A stretch of 64,000 nt of DNA from an uncultured Acidimicrobiia bacterium. GTDB lineage: Bacteria > Actinomycetota > Acidimicrobiia > Spongiisociales > Spongiisociaceae. This document shows, piece after piece, positions 37,939 through 51,874 of this stretch. A program made the position numbers and the translations under genes. How positions within the stretch are numbered: position 1 is the first letter of the stretch; the number at the start of each line of letters is the position of its first letter. The stretch spans positions 967,990-1,031,989 of the forward strand of contig OY282370.1 in the NCBI GenBank assembly GCA_958295745.1. Direction: 5' to 3'. A model generated the notes under the pieces. The model had not been told where the DNA came from. It made no database searches and saw only the letters and a program-made list of their open reading frames with translations.

Positions 37939-38004
37939 CCCGCCCCGCCGGGCGCCCCCGGCGGCGGGCCGCTCCCGCCGGGCCGTTCCCGGCGTCCGGA
38001 TCGA

Positions 38005-39765
38005 TCAGAACTCGCGGGGATCCACGTCCACCCGCACCTTGACGCCCTTGTCGCGCAGGCGGCCCACCGCCGGGCGGAGCCGCCCCTTCACCTTCCGCAG
38101 GTCGTCGTCCTGGACCATCCACCTGGTACGGTCTTCGTCCTGGGCAGGTCCGTAGACCGCCGCCCCTTCGAAGGCCGGTTCCAGAACGGCCGGATCGACC
38201 TCGCCGGTCACCTCCACCACCAGCACTTCGCCGCAGGGGGGCAGGGAGAAACGCCGGCGGGCGGCCAGCTCTCCCCGAAGGAATGGGAAAGGATCCGCCC
38301 GGAGCAGGGCCGTGTAGATGGGATGGCCGGGTTCGGCGGTCTGCACCATCATCCGGCAGCCGCTCCCCCGGCGTACGGAGGCGGCCGTCCGGGCCAGCAC
38401 CGCCAGGGCGTCTTCGGCAGACCGGTAGTTGGTGCCCCGCACCAGACCGTCGGCGTCCACCGCCACGGCCAGATCGACCGCCGGCGCCGCCGTGAGATCC
38501 CGCTCCGTACCGACCATCACCCGGCGGCCCGAATCGACGCTCCCCACCTCCTCCCCCGCCACCCGGCGGAGCTCCTCTATGACCCTCCCCACCCCCGCCC
38601 CCAGCGGCTCGAAGCGGGTACCCCCGCAGGGGCAGGGACCCAGCTCGGCCCGGCATCGGGGGCAGTCGGCGCGATGGGCGGGGCGGGACCCGCAGCTCGG
38701 GCAGCTCCGCAGGCGGCGGCACTGCGCGCAGCGGGAGGCCGGGGCGTATCCCCGCCGGTGGGTGAAAACGAACACCCGCCCGCCCCGCCGCCGGACCGCG
38801 GCTACGGCGGCCCTCACCCGGGTGGCGACCACTCCCCCGCCCGGCGGGTCCTCGGTGCGGTCCACGATCTCGACCGGCGCCCACAGACGCCCCGGAACCC
38901 TGACAACGGCGGCGTCCTCATACAGGGTCTGGACGGTTGGAAGCCGGCCCACCAGCAGCAATTGCAGGCCTTCGGCAGACGAGCGGGCCGCCGCCAGGGT
39001 ACGAACCGCCACCGTGGGGGTCTGCCGTTCCTTCATCGCCCGCCGGCCGTCCTCCACCAACACCATCATCGACAGGTCCTTCACAGGCCACCAGCCCACC
39101 CGCAGCGTACCGACCACCACCAGCCCACCCTGGGCGGCGGCCTGTGACCAGGCGGAGGTGATAGAGGCGTTCTGCTGGTCGGACACCTCCACCACCCGGC
39201 TTCCGAGATCGGCCCGCAACCGACCCGCCAACTCGGCCGCTTCCACGGCGGTGGGCGCCGCCACCAGCACCGACTTCTCGGCCCGCACCGGAGCGCTCAC
39301 CGCCTCCCGGATCAGCTCCGCCCAACCGCCCGCCGCTATCAGCTGCACCGTCCGGCCCGGACCCCTGCCCGCCGCGGCCGCTTCCGAAAGCTCGGGGACC
39401 GGTCCGGCGGCGGGGGGGACGCCGGGGAGGTCCAGGGGCGGCGCCTGCTTGGGGAGGTTGGGAGGCCCGGCCTTGGCCAGCACCGCGGACAGCGGCGCCG
39501 CATAGTGCCGGGCCGCCCAGCGGAGCGATTCCAGCAATGCCGGGGTGAACACAGGAACCGGCGCGGCCAGCGACCGGACATCCTTTAGGCGGCCGGTCTC
39601 CGGGCCCGCGCCGCCCTCTTCCAGACCTATCACATAACCGCGCACCCGGCGCCCGGCGAGGGGAACCCTGACAAGCGACCCCACCGCTGCCTGCCCCGCC
39701 AGTTCAGGCGGCACTCGATAGGCGAACCCGTCATCGAACGCGAAGGAAGGTATGTCGGGGACCAC
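38005..39765 (-). CDS. priA: primosomal protein PriA (helicase-degenerate actinobacterial type)
   Basis: RVPLAGRRVRGYVIGLEEG N-domain; Zn-site CAQCRRLRSCPSCGSRPAHRADCPRCRAELGPCPCGG; next to metK/coaBC; no Walker A motif seen. Confidence 0.85.
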   Translation of the reverse strand: MVPDIPSFAFDDGFAYRVPPELAGQAAVGSLVRVPLAGRRVRGYVIGLEEGGAGPETGRLKDVRSLAAPVPVFTPALLESLRWAARHYAAPLSAVLAKAGPPNLPKQAPPLDLPGVPPAAGPVPELSEAAAAGRGPGRTVQLIAAGGWAELIREAVSAPVRAEKSVLVAAPTAVEAAELAGRLRADLGSRVVEVSDQQNASITSAWSQAAAQGGLVVVGTLRVGWWPVKDLSMMVLVEDGRRAMKERQTPTVAVRTLAAARSSAEGLQLLLVGRLPTVQTLYEDAAVVRVPGRLWAPVEIVDRTEDPPGGGVVATRVRAAVAAVRRRGGRVFVFTHRRGYAPASRCAQCRRLRSCPSCGSRPAHRADCPRCRAELGPCPCGGTRFEPLGAGVGRVIEELRRVAGEEVGSVDSGRRVMVGTERDLTAAPAVDLAVAVDADGLVRGTNYRSAEDALAVLARTAASVRRGSGCRMMVQTAEPGHPIYTALLRADPFPFLRGELAARRRFSLPPCGEVLVVEVTGEVDPAVLEPAFEGAAVYGPAQDEDRTRWMVQDDDLRKVKGRLRPAVGRLRDKGVKVRVDVDPREF

Positions 39766-39785
39766 CCTGGCAACGGCGGTCCGGG

Positions 39786-40970
39786 TCAGGACAGGCCTTC
39801 TGCCGCCTTGGCCAGCCCGTCGGCCGCGTCGGTCGATTCCCAGGGAAAATCAGGGCGGCCGAAATGGCCGTAGGCGGAGGTGGCGGCGTAGATGGGGCGG
39901 CGCAGATCCAGCTGTTTCAAGATAGCCGCCGGGCGGAAATCGAAGTAGCCCTCCACCAGGTCGGCCAGCTCGTTGCGGTCGATGGCCTCGGTGCCGAAGG
40001 TTTCGAGGTCCACGGAGAACGGCTCGGCCTTTCCTATCGCGTATGCGACCTGGATCTCGCAACGCTCGGCCAGACCCGCCGCCACCACGTTCTTGGCCGC
40101 ATAGCGGGCGTAGTAGGCGGCCGAGCGGTCCACCTTGGTGGGGTCCTTGCCCGAGAAGGCGCCGCCTCCGTGCCGCGCGTACCCGCCGTAGGTGTCCACG
40201 ATGATCTTGCGTCCGGTAAGCCCGGCGTCACCCAGCGGGCCGCCGATCACGAAGTTGCCCGTAGGGTTCACCAACAAGTCGGTCCGGTCGTCGATCAGCT
40301 CGGCGCCGATGGCCATCACCACTTCCGTCCACAGGTCGCGTTCCATCTGGTCCCGGGACGCTTCGGGTGCGTGGTGGGCGGAGATCAGCACCCGCGAGAC
40401 GTGCACCGGGCGGGAACCTTCGTACTCCACGGTCACCTGGGTCTTCCCGTCCGGACGCAGGTATCCGAGCACGCCGTTCCGCCGCACCTCGGCCAGCCGC
40501 TCGGCTAGGCGGTGAGCCAGCTGGATGGGGGCGGGCATCAGCTGGTCGGTTTCCCGGATCGCATAGCCGAACATGAGGCCTTGGTCGCCCGCCCCCAGCG
40601 ACGACAGCGGGTCGCCCTCCCCCTCCTTCATCACCCCGGCGGCGATGTCCTTGCTCTGGGGGTTGAGCAGCACCTCCACCGGGACCGTGTCGGCGTGGAA
40701 ATCGACGTCGGGGCGGAAAGGGGGGTTCGTGTATCCGATTTCCCTGAGGGCGGCGCGCACCACCTCCTCCAGGTCATCGTGTGTCAGCCCGGCCGAGTTG
40801 GTGGTCTCCCCGGCCACTATCACCTTGGCGGAGGCAACCATCGTCTCGCAGGCCACCCGGGCCATCGGGTCCTCGCGCAGGATGGCGTCCAGGATCGAAT
40901 CAGAGATGCGGTCGGCAACCTTGTCGGGGTGGCCCTCGGTCACCGACTCGCTCGTGAAGAACCGCATCAC
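39786..40970 (-). CDS. metK: S-adenosylmethionine synthetase
   Basis: [28 protein letters not shown]...[12 protein letters not shown]...[19 protein letters not shown]. Confidence 0.98.
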   Translation of the reverse strand: MMRFFTSESVTEGHPDKVADRISDSILDAILREDPMARVACETMVASAKVIVAGETTNSAGLTHDDLEEVVRAALREIGYTNPPFRPDVDFHADTVPVEVLLNPQSKDIAAGVMKEGEGDPLSSLGAGDQGLMFGYAIRETDQLMPAPIQLAHRLAERLAEVRRNGVLGYLRPDGKTQVTVEYEGSRPVHVSRVLISAHHAPEASRDQMERDLWTEVVMAIGAELIDDRTDLLVNPTGNFVIGGPLGDAGLTGRKIIVDTYGGYARHGGGAFSGKDPTKVDRSAAYYARYAAKNVVAAGLAERCEIQVAYAIGKAEPFSVDLETFGTEAIDRNELADLVEGYFDFRPAAILKQLDLRRPIYAATSAYGHFGRPDFPWESTDAADGLAKAAEGLS

Positions 40971-41000
40971 CGCCCCATTATATGAACCGAAGGAGACCGC

Positions 41001-42218
41001 TCAGACAACAGCGGCGCGGAGGTCGGCGATCTTCGACATCACCGCCTCGGCTACCTCTCGTTTGGTCATGAGCCCGAAGGATTCCCGGCGGCCGTCGGGG
41101 AAGATGATGGACACCTCGTTGGTATCGACGCCGAACCCGCTGCCCGGAAGGGTCACGTCGTTGGCCGCTATGAAGTCCACCCCGTAGGAGGCGGCCTTGT
41201 GGACGGCGCGGTCCAACCCGCCGGTCTCGGCGGCGAACCCCACCACGGTGGCCCCGTTCGGGACCCGTTCCACCAGACCGGCCAGCACGTTGGGGGTCGG
41301 CTCCAAGACGATCCGGGGAGGCCCGTCGACCCGGGCCAGCTTGGAGTCGGCCGGCCCCGCCGGACGGAAATCGGCCACAGCCGCCGCCAGCACCGCCGCA
41401 TCGATGGCCGAGGAACGGGCCCACACCTCCCGCGCCATGTCCTCCGCGCTCTCCACCTCGACCACCTCCACGGCTGCGGGCATGCCGACGGCGGGCGCCG
41501 CGGTAACCAGGACCACCCGCGCCCCCCGGCGGGCCGCCGCCAACGCGATCTCGTTCCCCATCTTGCCCGAGGAGCGGTTGCCCACGTAGCGGACCGGATC
41601 GATGGCCTCCCGGGTGCCGCCCGCCGTGACCAGCACCGTGAGACCCGAGAAGGAAACGTCGAACACCCCGGCCGCGGCCCGGACTATCTCCTCCGGCTCG
41701 GCCATGCGCCCGATCCCGGCATCGCCTCCGGCCAACGGTCCGGATACGGGGCCCACCAAACGGCGGCCGTCCTCCTCGAGGCGCCGGGCGTTGCGGCGGG
41801 TGGCGGGCTGATCCCACATCTCGGTGTGCATGGCGGGCGCCAGCACCACCGGCCCGTCGAACGCCGCCACCGTTGCGCAGAGGGCGTCGTCGGCCAGTCC
41901 GGCGGCCACCTTGGCCATGACGTTGGCGGTGGCGGGCGCCACCACCATGGCATCCGCCCAAGCGGCCATCTCGGTGTGGGGGCTCACCGAGGCGCCGCCG
42001 TAGAGGGAGGTGACCGCCGGCCGGCCGGTTACCGCCGACAGGCTCTGCTCACCTACGAAGTGGAGGGCGCCCGAGGTCATTACGGCCTGCACCTCGGCCC
42101 CGGATTCGATCAGCCGGCGGGCCAGGTAGACCGCCTTGTAGGCCGCGATTCCGCCGGAGACCCCCAGCACCAGGCGACGGCCTGATAAGACCGGATCAGA
42201 TGTCCCCGATGACCTCAT
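41001..42218 (-). CDS. coaBC: bifunctional phosphopantothenoylcysteine decarboxylase/phosphopantothenate-cysteine ligase
   Basis: LVLGVSGGIAAYKAVYLARRLIESGAEVQAVMT...VLVTAGGTREAIDPVRYVGNRSSGKMG. Confidence 0.96.
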   Translation of the reverse strand: MRSSGTSDPVLSGRRLVLGVSGGIAAYKAVYLARRLIESGAEVQAVMTSGALHFVGEQSLSAVTGRPAVTSLYGGASVSPHTEMAAWADAMVVAPATANVMAKVAAGLADDALCATVAAFDGPVVLAPAMHTEMWDQPATRRNARRLEEDGRRLVGPVSGPLAGGDAGIGRMAEPEEIVRAAAGVFDVSFSGLTVLVTAGGTREAIDPVRYVGNRSSGKMGNEIALAAARRGARVVLVTAAPAVGMPAAVEVVEVESAEDMAREVWARSSAIDAAVLAAAVADFRPAGPADSKLARVDGPPRIVLEPTPNVLAGLVERVPNGATVVGFAAETGGLDRAVHKAASYGVDFIAANDVTLPGSGFGVDTNEVSIIFPDGRRESFGLMTKREVAEAVMSKIADLRAAVV

Positions 42219-42480
42219 CGAGCCCCGCCCCGTCCTCCTGACGACCGGCGGAGCCTTCACCCGCGGCAACCGTCAGCTTGTCGGCCGCGATCTCCTCCAG
42301 CGCGATCGTGAGAGGCTTGTGGCTCAGCGAGTGAACCTGGGGGGGTACGTAGTTCCCTATACCGCCGCCCAGCTGGGTGTAGTAGTTGTTGATCTGCCGG
42401 GCGCGCCGTGACGCCAGTACCACGAGGTTGAAACGCCCTCCGGTCTTTCCGACGATTTCTTCGATTGCGGGCTCGATCAT
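42196..42480 (-). CDS. rpoZ: DNA-directed RNA polymerase omega subunit
   Basis: MIEPAIEEIVGKTGGRFNLVVLASRRARQINNYY...KPLTIALEEIAADKL; between gmk and coaBC. Confidence 0.93.
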   Translation of the reverse strand: MIEPAIEEIVGKTGGRFNLVVLASRRARQINNYYTQLGGGIGNYVPPQVHSLSHKPLTIALEEIAADKLTVAAGEGSAGRQEDGAGLDEVIGDI

Positions 42481-43124
42481 CTTCGCAACTCTTCCTTCAG
42501 TCGCCCGGCCGCGTGGCGGGCTGGTCGGCCCAGTATATCCGAGATCGCGGACACAACCGCATCCAGGTCCTCGTTGACCACCTCGTATCGGAAACGGCGC
42601 CTTCCCGACCTCATCTGCTCTCGGGCCAAGCCCAGGCGCATCACTATCTGTTCCTCTGACATGTCCATCCGACCCCTCATCCGCGCCTCCAGCTCCTCGA
42701 GGGAGGGGGGAACCACGAAGATCGACACCGCATCGGGATAGGCGTCCATCACCTGGACCGCTCCGTCCACCTCGATGTCCAGTATCACGTCCTCCCCCGC
42801 CGCTAGATGCTCGATGACCTGGCGGCGGGGAGTGCCGTAACGGTTCCCGGCGAACTCGGCCCATTCGAGCAACTTGGCATCCCGGACCATGGCCGAGAAG
42901 CCCTCCTGGTCGAGGAAGTGGTAGTCCACCCCGTCGGTCTCCCCCGGACGGGCCGCCCGGGTGGTGGCGGAAACGGAGAAATGGAAAGGCCGGCGGGCCG
43001 CCAGACTGCGAACGATGGTGTTCTTGCCCACCCCCGACGGCCCCGAAATGATCACGAGCCGTCCGCGGCGGAAGGCCGTGGGTTCAGCTGAACTCTTGGA
43101 GGAGGGCGGCGCGCTGCCGCTCAC
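42477..43124 (-). CDS. gmk: guanylate kinase
   Basis: LVIISGPSGVGKNTIVRSLAARRPFHFSVSATTRAARPGETDGVDYHFLD; GTG start proposed at 43124 (track ORF begins at 43154). Confidence 0.93.
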   Translation of the reverse strand: MSGSAPPSSKSSAEPTAFRRGRLVIISGPSGVGKNTIVRSLAARRPFHFSVSATTRAARPGETDGVDYHFLDQEGFSAMVRDAKLLEWAEFAGNRYGTPRRQVIEHLAAGEDVILDIEVDGAVQVMDAYPDAVSIFVVPPSLEELEARMRGRMDMSEEQIVMRLGLAREQMRSGRRRFRYEVVNEDLDAVVSAISDILGRPARHAAGRLKEELRR

Positions 43125-43395
43125 CGAGACCCCGCAGACGCCGGTTGTCCGCAATGCTCAAGTCTTCCATCATGCGCTTGGACTTCACCTTACCGACCCC
43201 CGGCATCGAGGAAAGCACCGCGCTCACCTTTATCCCGGCTACCACCGGATCTGCCTCTGCCTGCTCGTACAGGTCATGAATCGATAGGGAGCCGTTCTTG
43301 AGCAGCTGCTTGATCTCGGCCCGTTTCCGGCGGGCCTGCGCCGCCTTCTCCAGGGCCTGGGCCCGCTGCTCTGCGGTCAACTGCGGTGGTGCCAT
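43084..43395 (-). CDS. actinobacterial integration host factor (mIHF)
   Basis: LTAEQRAQALEKAAQARRKRAEIKQLLKNGSLSIHDLYEQAEADPVVAGIKVSAVLSSMPGVGKVKSKRMMEDLSIADNRRLRGLGERQRAALL. Confidence 0.93.
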   Translation of the reverse strand: MAPPQLTAEQRAQALEKAAQARRKRAEIKQLLKNGSLSIHDLYEQAEADPVVAGIKVSAVLSSMPGVGKVKSKRMMEDLSIADNRRLRGLGERQRAALLQEFS

Positions 43396-43582
43396 ATGTA
43401 TTCCTTTGCCGAACTACATCCCGCACCTGTGATCCGGCCGGCGCGGCCGGCGGTATGCGGGTTGGGGAGAACTCTAGCCCTACGAGAGGGTGTCCGCATC
43501 CAGACCGGGCAACCATCCCGGTCTGCCCTGATGGTTGGTTCCAAGGGAATGGGCCTGTAAACCCCCCGGGCGCCGCGGTTCG

Positions 43583-44308
43583 TCACGACCCGTCCAGATC
43601 GGACAATATGTCACGGGCCGCCGCCGCCGGATCCGGCGCCTTGGTGATGGCCCGGCCTATGACGAGATAGTCGGCGCCCAGAGCAGCGGCCCGGGCGGGT
43701 GTGTCGGTCCGCACCTGGTCGTCCCGGGCAACCCCGGACGGGCGGATGCCGGGAACCACCTTCAGGAGGCCGGGAGCCGCCTGGGTAACCACACCCAGCT
43801 CCCTGACCGAGGTGATCACCCCCTCGCATCCCACTTCTTCGGCCAGCTTGGCCCGGCGGGAGGTCAGCGTGCCGGGGTCGGCGTCCACCCCGGTAGCCGC
43901 AAGGGACGCCCTGTCGAGGCTGGTCAGCACCGTGACGGCCAGGATCCCGGACGGCCTGGCCCCGGCCCCTTCACCGATTCCTTCCACCGCCGCCGCCAGC
44001 ATCTGCCGACCCCCGGCCGCATGGGCGGTAACCCACCGGGCGCCCGCCGCCCCCAGGTGACGGGCCGCCGCCCGCACCGTGTTGGGGATGTCGTGGAGCT
44101 TGGCGTCGGCAAACACCGGCTTCCCCAGCCGTTCCAACACCCCGACGACGCGCGGCCCCGGCCCGGTCAACAGCTCGAGTCCCACCTTGAAACCCCCGAC
44201 GTGCGGTGACAGCGCCTTGGCGAGGCGCACCGCTTCCTCGGCGGTGGGGACGTCGAGGGCCGCCAGGATCGGGTTGCGGCTTTGTTCCATCGCTGCGTCT
44301 ACCTCCAT
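43583..44308 (-). CDS. pyrF: orotidine 5'-phosphate decarboxylase
   Basis: NPILAALDVPTAEEAVRLAKAL...GGFKVGLELL...VFADAKLHDIPNTV. Confidence 0.96.
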   Translation of the reverse strand: MEVDAAMEQSRNPILAALDVPTAEEAVRLAKALSPHVGGFKVGLELLTGPGPRVVGVLERLGKPVFADAKLHDIPNTVRAAARHLGAAGARWVTAHAAGGRQMLAAAVEGIGEGAGARPSGILAVTVLTSLDRASLAATGVDADPGTLTSRRAKLAEEVGCEGVITSVRELGVVTQAAPGLLKVVPGIRPSGVARDDQVRTDTPARAAALGADYLVIGRAITKAPDPAAAARDILSDLDGS

Positions 44309-44315
44309 GCTCGGC

Positions 44316-45223
44316 TCACCATGGTTTCACGGCGCCCACCAGATCCGACACCCGGGACACCCCGTGCGACCGGCACCAGCGGACCAGCTCCCGGTCGATG
44401 CGGCGGGCCGCCCGGGGTTCGGAGAAATGAACCGTACCGACCGCCGCCGCCGACGCCCCCGCCATCAGGTACTCCACCACATCGGCGCCCCTCCTTATCC
44501 CCCCGCATCCCACGATCGGGAGCCCGGGCGCGGCGGCGGCCACCTCGGCCACACACCGCAGGGCGATCGGTTTGAGGGGAGGCCCCGAGTATCCGCCGGT
44601 CATCGTCGAAAGGCGCGGGCGGCGGCTCTCGATATCGATGGCAGCCCCCCAAGCGGTGTTGGTGAGCACCACCCAGTCCGCCCCTGCGTCCGCCACCGAC
44701 CGGGCCACCGCCGCTATGTCGGAGGCGTTGGGGGAGAGCTTGGCCGACACCGGCGCGGTGACGCTGCGCCGCACCGCCTCCACCACCCGGGCGGACTCGG
44801 ACGGATCCAGGGCGATCAGGCCGTGCCCTTCGAGGTTGGGGCAGGAGAGGTTCAGCTCCACCGCCTCCACCCCGGCCTCTTCGAGGCCCCGGGCTACCCG
44901 GGCGTATCCGCCGGGGGTGACGCCCACGGCCGACCCCCACACGGGAACCCCGATCCCGCCCAGCCGGGAACCGAACTCGGCGGCCCAGGCCTCGATGCCC
45001 GGATTCTGGATGCCGATGGCGTTGAGCATCCCCACCCCCGCCGGCGCCATCCTGGGCGGCGGGTTGCCGTCCCAGGACTCGGGCGCCACCGACTTGGCCA
45101 CCAGCGCTCCGTAGTACTCCGGGCGGGCCGTCTCCACGAAGTCGGCCGCCGAGCCCACGGTTCCGGAGGCGCCTATCAACGGGGAGCGCAGCCTGACCGG
45201 ACCCAAGGCGACCGAGCGGTCCA

Positions 45224-45224
<1 letters not shown>
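44316..45224 (-). CDS. pyrD: dihydroorotate dehydrogenase (class 1)
   Basis: MDRSVALGPVRLRSPLIGASGTVG...VELNLSCPNLEGHG...KLSPNASDIAAVARSVADAGADWVVLTNT. ATG at 45224 overlaps the carB stop. Confidence 0.95.
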
Positions 45225-48468
<3,244 letters not shown>

Positions 48469-48469
<1 letters not shown>

Positions 48470-49638
48470 CAGCGGCCTCCCGGGCGGGTGCTGAGCCCCA
48501 TCAGGTCCATGAAGTCGTCGAACAGGCCCACCGCATCGCGGGGTCCGGGGGCCGCCTCGGGGTGGTACTGAACCGAGAAGGCGGGGATGTCGAGGCAGCG
48601 CAGCCCCTCGAGGGTCCCGTCGTTCAGGTTCTGGTGGGTGGGGCGGATCTCGCCGAAATCACCGACCGCCCGTTCCGGCAGCAGCTCGGGGCCGGCCAGA
48701 CCGACCTTGGGAGGGGCCGCCCGTCCGGTAAGCGGCCACAGATCGACCGCGAAACCATGGTTCTGGGCGGTGATCTCCACCCGGCCGTCCTCGATGCGCC
48801 GCACCGGGTGGTTGCCGCCGTGGTGCCCGAACGGGAGCTTGAAGGCGGCGGCGCCCAACGCCAACCCGAGGACTTGGTGGCCCAGACAGATCCCGAACAG
48901 CGGCGCCTTGCCCAGCACCCCGCGCACCGCCGCGATCTGGTCGACCAGCGGTTCGGGATCCCCGGGGCCGTTCGACAGGAACACCCCGTCCGGCGCCAAC
49001 CCGAGGATATCGTCCGCCCCGCAGCCGGCCGGGAGAACATGCACCTCCAGGCCTTGGGCGGCCAGGCGTCGTCCGATGTCGCGCTTCATACCCAGGTCGA
49101 GGGCCGCCACCCTGCCGACCGGGTCTCCGGGGGGGTCGATCCGGTAGGGAACGGGGGTGGAGACCCCGGTGGCCAGATCCTGGCCTTCCATACGGGGCGC
49201 GGCGGCCGCCAGCCGGTGCAGCTCCCCCGCATCAGCGTCGGTCCCCACCGCCACCGGCATGGCCCCGCGGTCCCGGAGATGGCGGGTGAGGCGCCGGGTG
49301 TCCAGATCGGCGATGGCCGCGATGCGGTGAGACGCCAGGTAGGCGGCCAGGCTTCCCTCGGCCCGCCAGTTGGAGTGCCGCCGGGACAGGGACCGTACGA
49401 TCAGCCCGCGGGCGGCCGGGGCCGAGGCCTGGTCGTCATGTTCGCTCACCCCGTAGTTGCCGATGTGGGGGGAGGTCATGACCACCACCTGCCCGGCGTA
49501 GGACGGGTCGGAGAGCACCTCCTGGTAACCGGTCATCGAGGTGTTGAACACGGCTTCGCCCACCCGCACCCCGTCGGCCCCTACCGACCTCCCCTCGAAG
49601 ACCTCACCGTCGGCGGTGACCAGGATTCCCTTCTTCAT
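48469..49638 (-). CDS. carA: carbamoyl-phosphate synthase small subunit
   Basis: [18 protein letters not shown]...[23 protein letters not shown]...[18 protein letters not shown]. Confidence 0.98.
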
Positions 49639-50969
49639 GGCGCCCCCCGGACCTCTGGGGTTCGGGACCCGGAGTTTCCGAGCTCGTAGGTGAGCCGACC
49701 CTCATAGAAGGTGTAACGCACCCGACCGGTGAGCGTCTCGCCGACGAACGGCGAGTTGGACGATCTGGACGCGAAGCCCTCCACCGTCCATTCCTCGTCC
49801 CAGGCCACCGCCGCCAGGTTGGCCGGTATCCCCGGTTCGATCCAGCGGCCGTGGCGGTGGAGGGCGCCGATGGCCGCCGGGGCGACCGACATGCGGCGGA
49901 ACAGGAGACGCGGGTCCGGATCGAGTGCGGAACGCACCGCGGCGAAGGCGGTCTCCAGCCCGGTAACCCCTTTGGGTGCCTCCTCGAAAGGCACGTCCTT
50001 CTCGTGGGCGGCGTGGGGGGCGTGGTCGGTGGCCGCCGCGTCGATCACCCCCTCACGCAATGCTTCGATCAGGGCCTCGGCATCCGCGGGGGGTCGCAGC
50101 GGCGGGTACATCTTGAAGACCGGATCCATAGACGCCGCGTGCCGGTCCGAGAACCGGAGATGGTGGGGGGTCACCTCCGCGGTCACCGGCGCCCCCTTCG
50201 CTTTGGCGGCGCGGATCAGATCGACGGTCTCGGCGCAGCTGACATGCTGGATATGGTACGAAGCTCCGGTGAGCTCGGCCAGCGCCAGGTCCCTAGCCGC
50301 CACCACCGTCTCGGCCAAGGCCGGGATGCCGGCCATCCCGAGCAGGGAGGAGACCTCGCCCTCGTGCATGTGGCCTCCCCGGCTCAGGCCGGGATCCTCG
50401 GCATGCTGGGCTATCACCCCGCCGCGGGCCTCCAGGTATTCCATGGCCCTGCGCAGCAGCCCGGCATCCGCCACGGTCATCCCGTCGTCGGTGAACACCC
50501 GCACCCCGGCGGCGAACAGCTCGTCCAGATGGGCGAGGCGGGCGCCGTCCAACCCTGCGGTGATGCACCCGGCCGGGGCCACTTCCACCAAACCTACCTG
50601 CCGCCCTCGATCCGATATGTACCGGGCCAAGTGTCCCGAGTCGGTCGGGGGGTCGGTGTTGGGCATGGCCACCACCGCGGTGAACCCTCCGGCCGCGGCG
50701 GCCGCCGAACCGGAAGCGATGTCCTCTTTCCATTCCTGGCCGGGTTCCCGCAGGTGGGCGTGGATATCCACGAAGCCGGGGCCGAGCACGAGGCCGGACA
50801 GGTCGATCACCCGATCGGCGGCCCGGGCCCGGCCTGCGCCGATTTCCCGCCCGACCCCCTCCCGAACCGGTTCGACCGCCGCCACCCGTCCGCCGGACAG
50901 CGTCACGTCGGCCTTCACCTCGCCGTCCGGGGTGAGCACCGCGCCGCCCGCCAGCAGTATCTCGCTCAT
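49635..50969 (-). CDS. pyrC: dihydroorotase
   Basis: VLGPGFVDIHAHLREPGQEWKEDIASGSAAAAAGGFTAVVAMPNTDPPTD. Confidence 0.97.
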   Translation of the reverse strand: MSEILLAGGAVLTPDGEVKADVTLSGGRVAAVEPVREGVGREIGAGRARAADRVIDLSGLVLGPGFVDIHAHLREPGQEWKEDIASGSAAAAAGGFTAVVAMPNTDPPTDSGHLARYISDRGRQVGLVEVAPAGCITAGLDGARLAHLDELFAAGVRVFTDDGMTVADAGLLRRAMEYLEARGGVIAQHAEDPGLSRGGHMHEGEVSSLLGMAGIPALAETVVAARDLALAELTGASYHIQHVSCAETVDLIRAAKAKGAPVTAEVTPHHLRFSDRHAASMDPVFKMYPPLRPPADAEALIEALREGVIDAAATDHAPHAAHEKDVPFEEAPKGVTGLETAFAAVRSALDPDPRLLFRRMSVAPAAIGALHRHGRWIEPGIPANLAAVAWDEEWTVEGFASRSSNSPFVGETLTGRVRYTFYEGRLTYELGNSGSRTPEVRGAP

Positions 50970-51874
50970 CCCGAACCGCCCAACAGGCGGAACAGAACCG
51001 CCATCCGCACCGCCACTCCGTTGGCGACCTGGTCGAGGACGAGGGCCCGCGGGTGACCGGCCACCGCATCGTCGATCTCCACCCCGCGGTTCATAGGCCC
51101 TGGATGGAGCACCACCGCCTCGGCGGGCAGCCGGTCGAAACGGTCCCGGGTCATCCCGTACCGCGACACGTATTCGGGCAAGGAGGGAAACACCGACAAC
51201 CCGCCCCGTTCAGCCTGGATGCGCAGCAGGTACACCACATCCACCTCGCCCAGCACCCCGTCGAGGTCGTCGGTGGCGTCCACCGGCCAGCCGCCCGTAC
51301 TGACCGGCTGCAGGGTTCGAGGCGCCACCAGGGTCACCCCGGCCCCCAGTGCGGTGAAGGCGAACACGTTGGATCGGGCCACCCGGGAATGGCGTATATC
51401 TCCCACGATGGCCACCCGGAGCCCGTCCAGTCCGCCGAAACGTTGCCTCAGGGTGAGGGCGTCCAGCATTCCCTGGGTGGGGTGTTGGTGGGCTCCGTCG
51501 CCGGCGTTGACGACCGGGCGGCCGGTCCAGGCGGCTATCCGCCGGGGCGCTCCGGCGGCCTTGTGGCGCACCACCATCAGGTCGGCGCCTAGGGCCCGGA
51601 TGGTCAGGGCGGTGTCCTTGAGGCTCTCACCCTTCGCCGCGGAAGAACCCGCGGCCGAGAAGTTCATGACATCGGCCGACAGGGCCCGGGCGGCCCGTTC
51701 GAACGACAGCCGCGTCCGGGTCGAATCCTCGAAGAACAGGTTGGCCACGAGCTTGCCTTGGAGGGCGGGCACTTTGGGTATGGGCCGGGCCAGCACCCGG
51801 TTGAATTCGTCCGCCGAGTCGAGAAGCTCCTCCAGGTCCTTCCTGGGAACGCCGCGGGTGGTCAGAAAGCTCAC
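50966..51874 (-). CDS. pyrB: aspartate carbamoyltransferase catalytic subunit
   Basis: [20 protein letters not shown]...[25 protein letters not shown] start overlaps pyrR. Confidence 0.97.
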   Translation of the reverse strand: MSFLTTRGVPRKDLEELLDSADEFNRVLARPIPKVPALQGKLVANLFFEDSTRTRLSFERAARALSADVMNFSAAGSSAAKGESLKDTALTIRALGADLMVVRHKAAGAPRRIAAWTGRPVVNAGDGAHQHPTQGMLDALTLRQRFGGLDGLRVAIVGDIRHSRVARSNVFAFTALGAGVTLVAPRTLQPVSTGGWPVDATDDLDGVLGEVDVVYLLRIQAERGGLSVFPSLPEYVSRYGMTRDRFDRLPAEAVVLHPGPMNRGVEIDDAVAGHPRALVLDQVANGVAVRMAVLFRLLGGSG

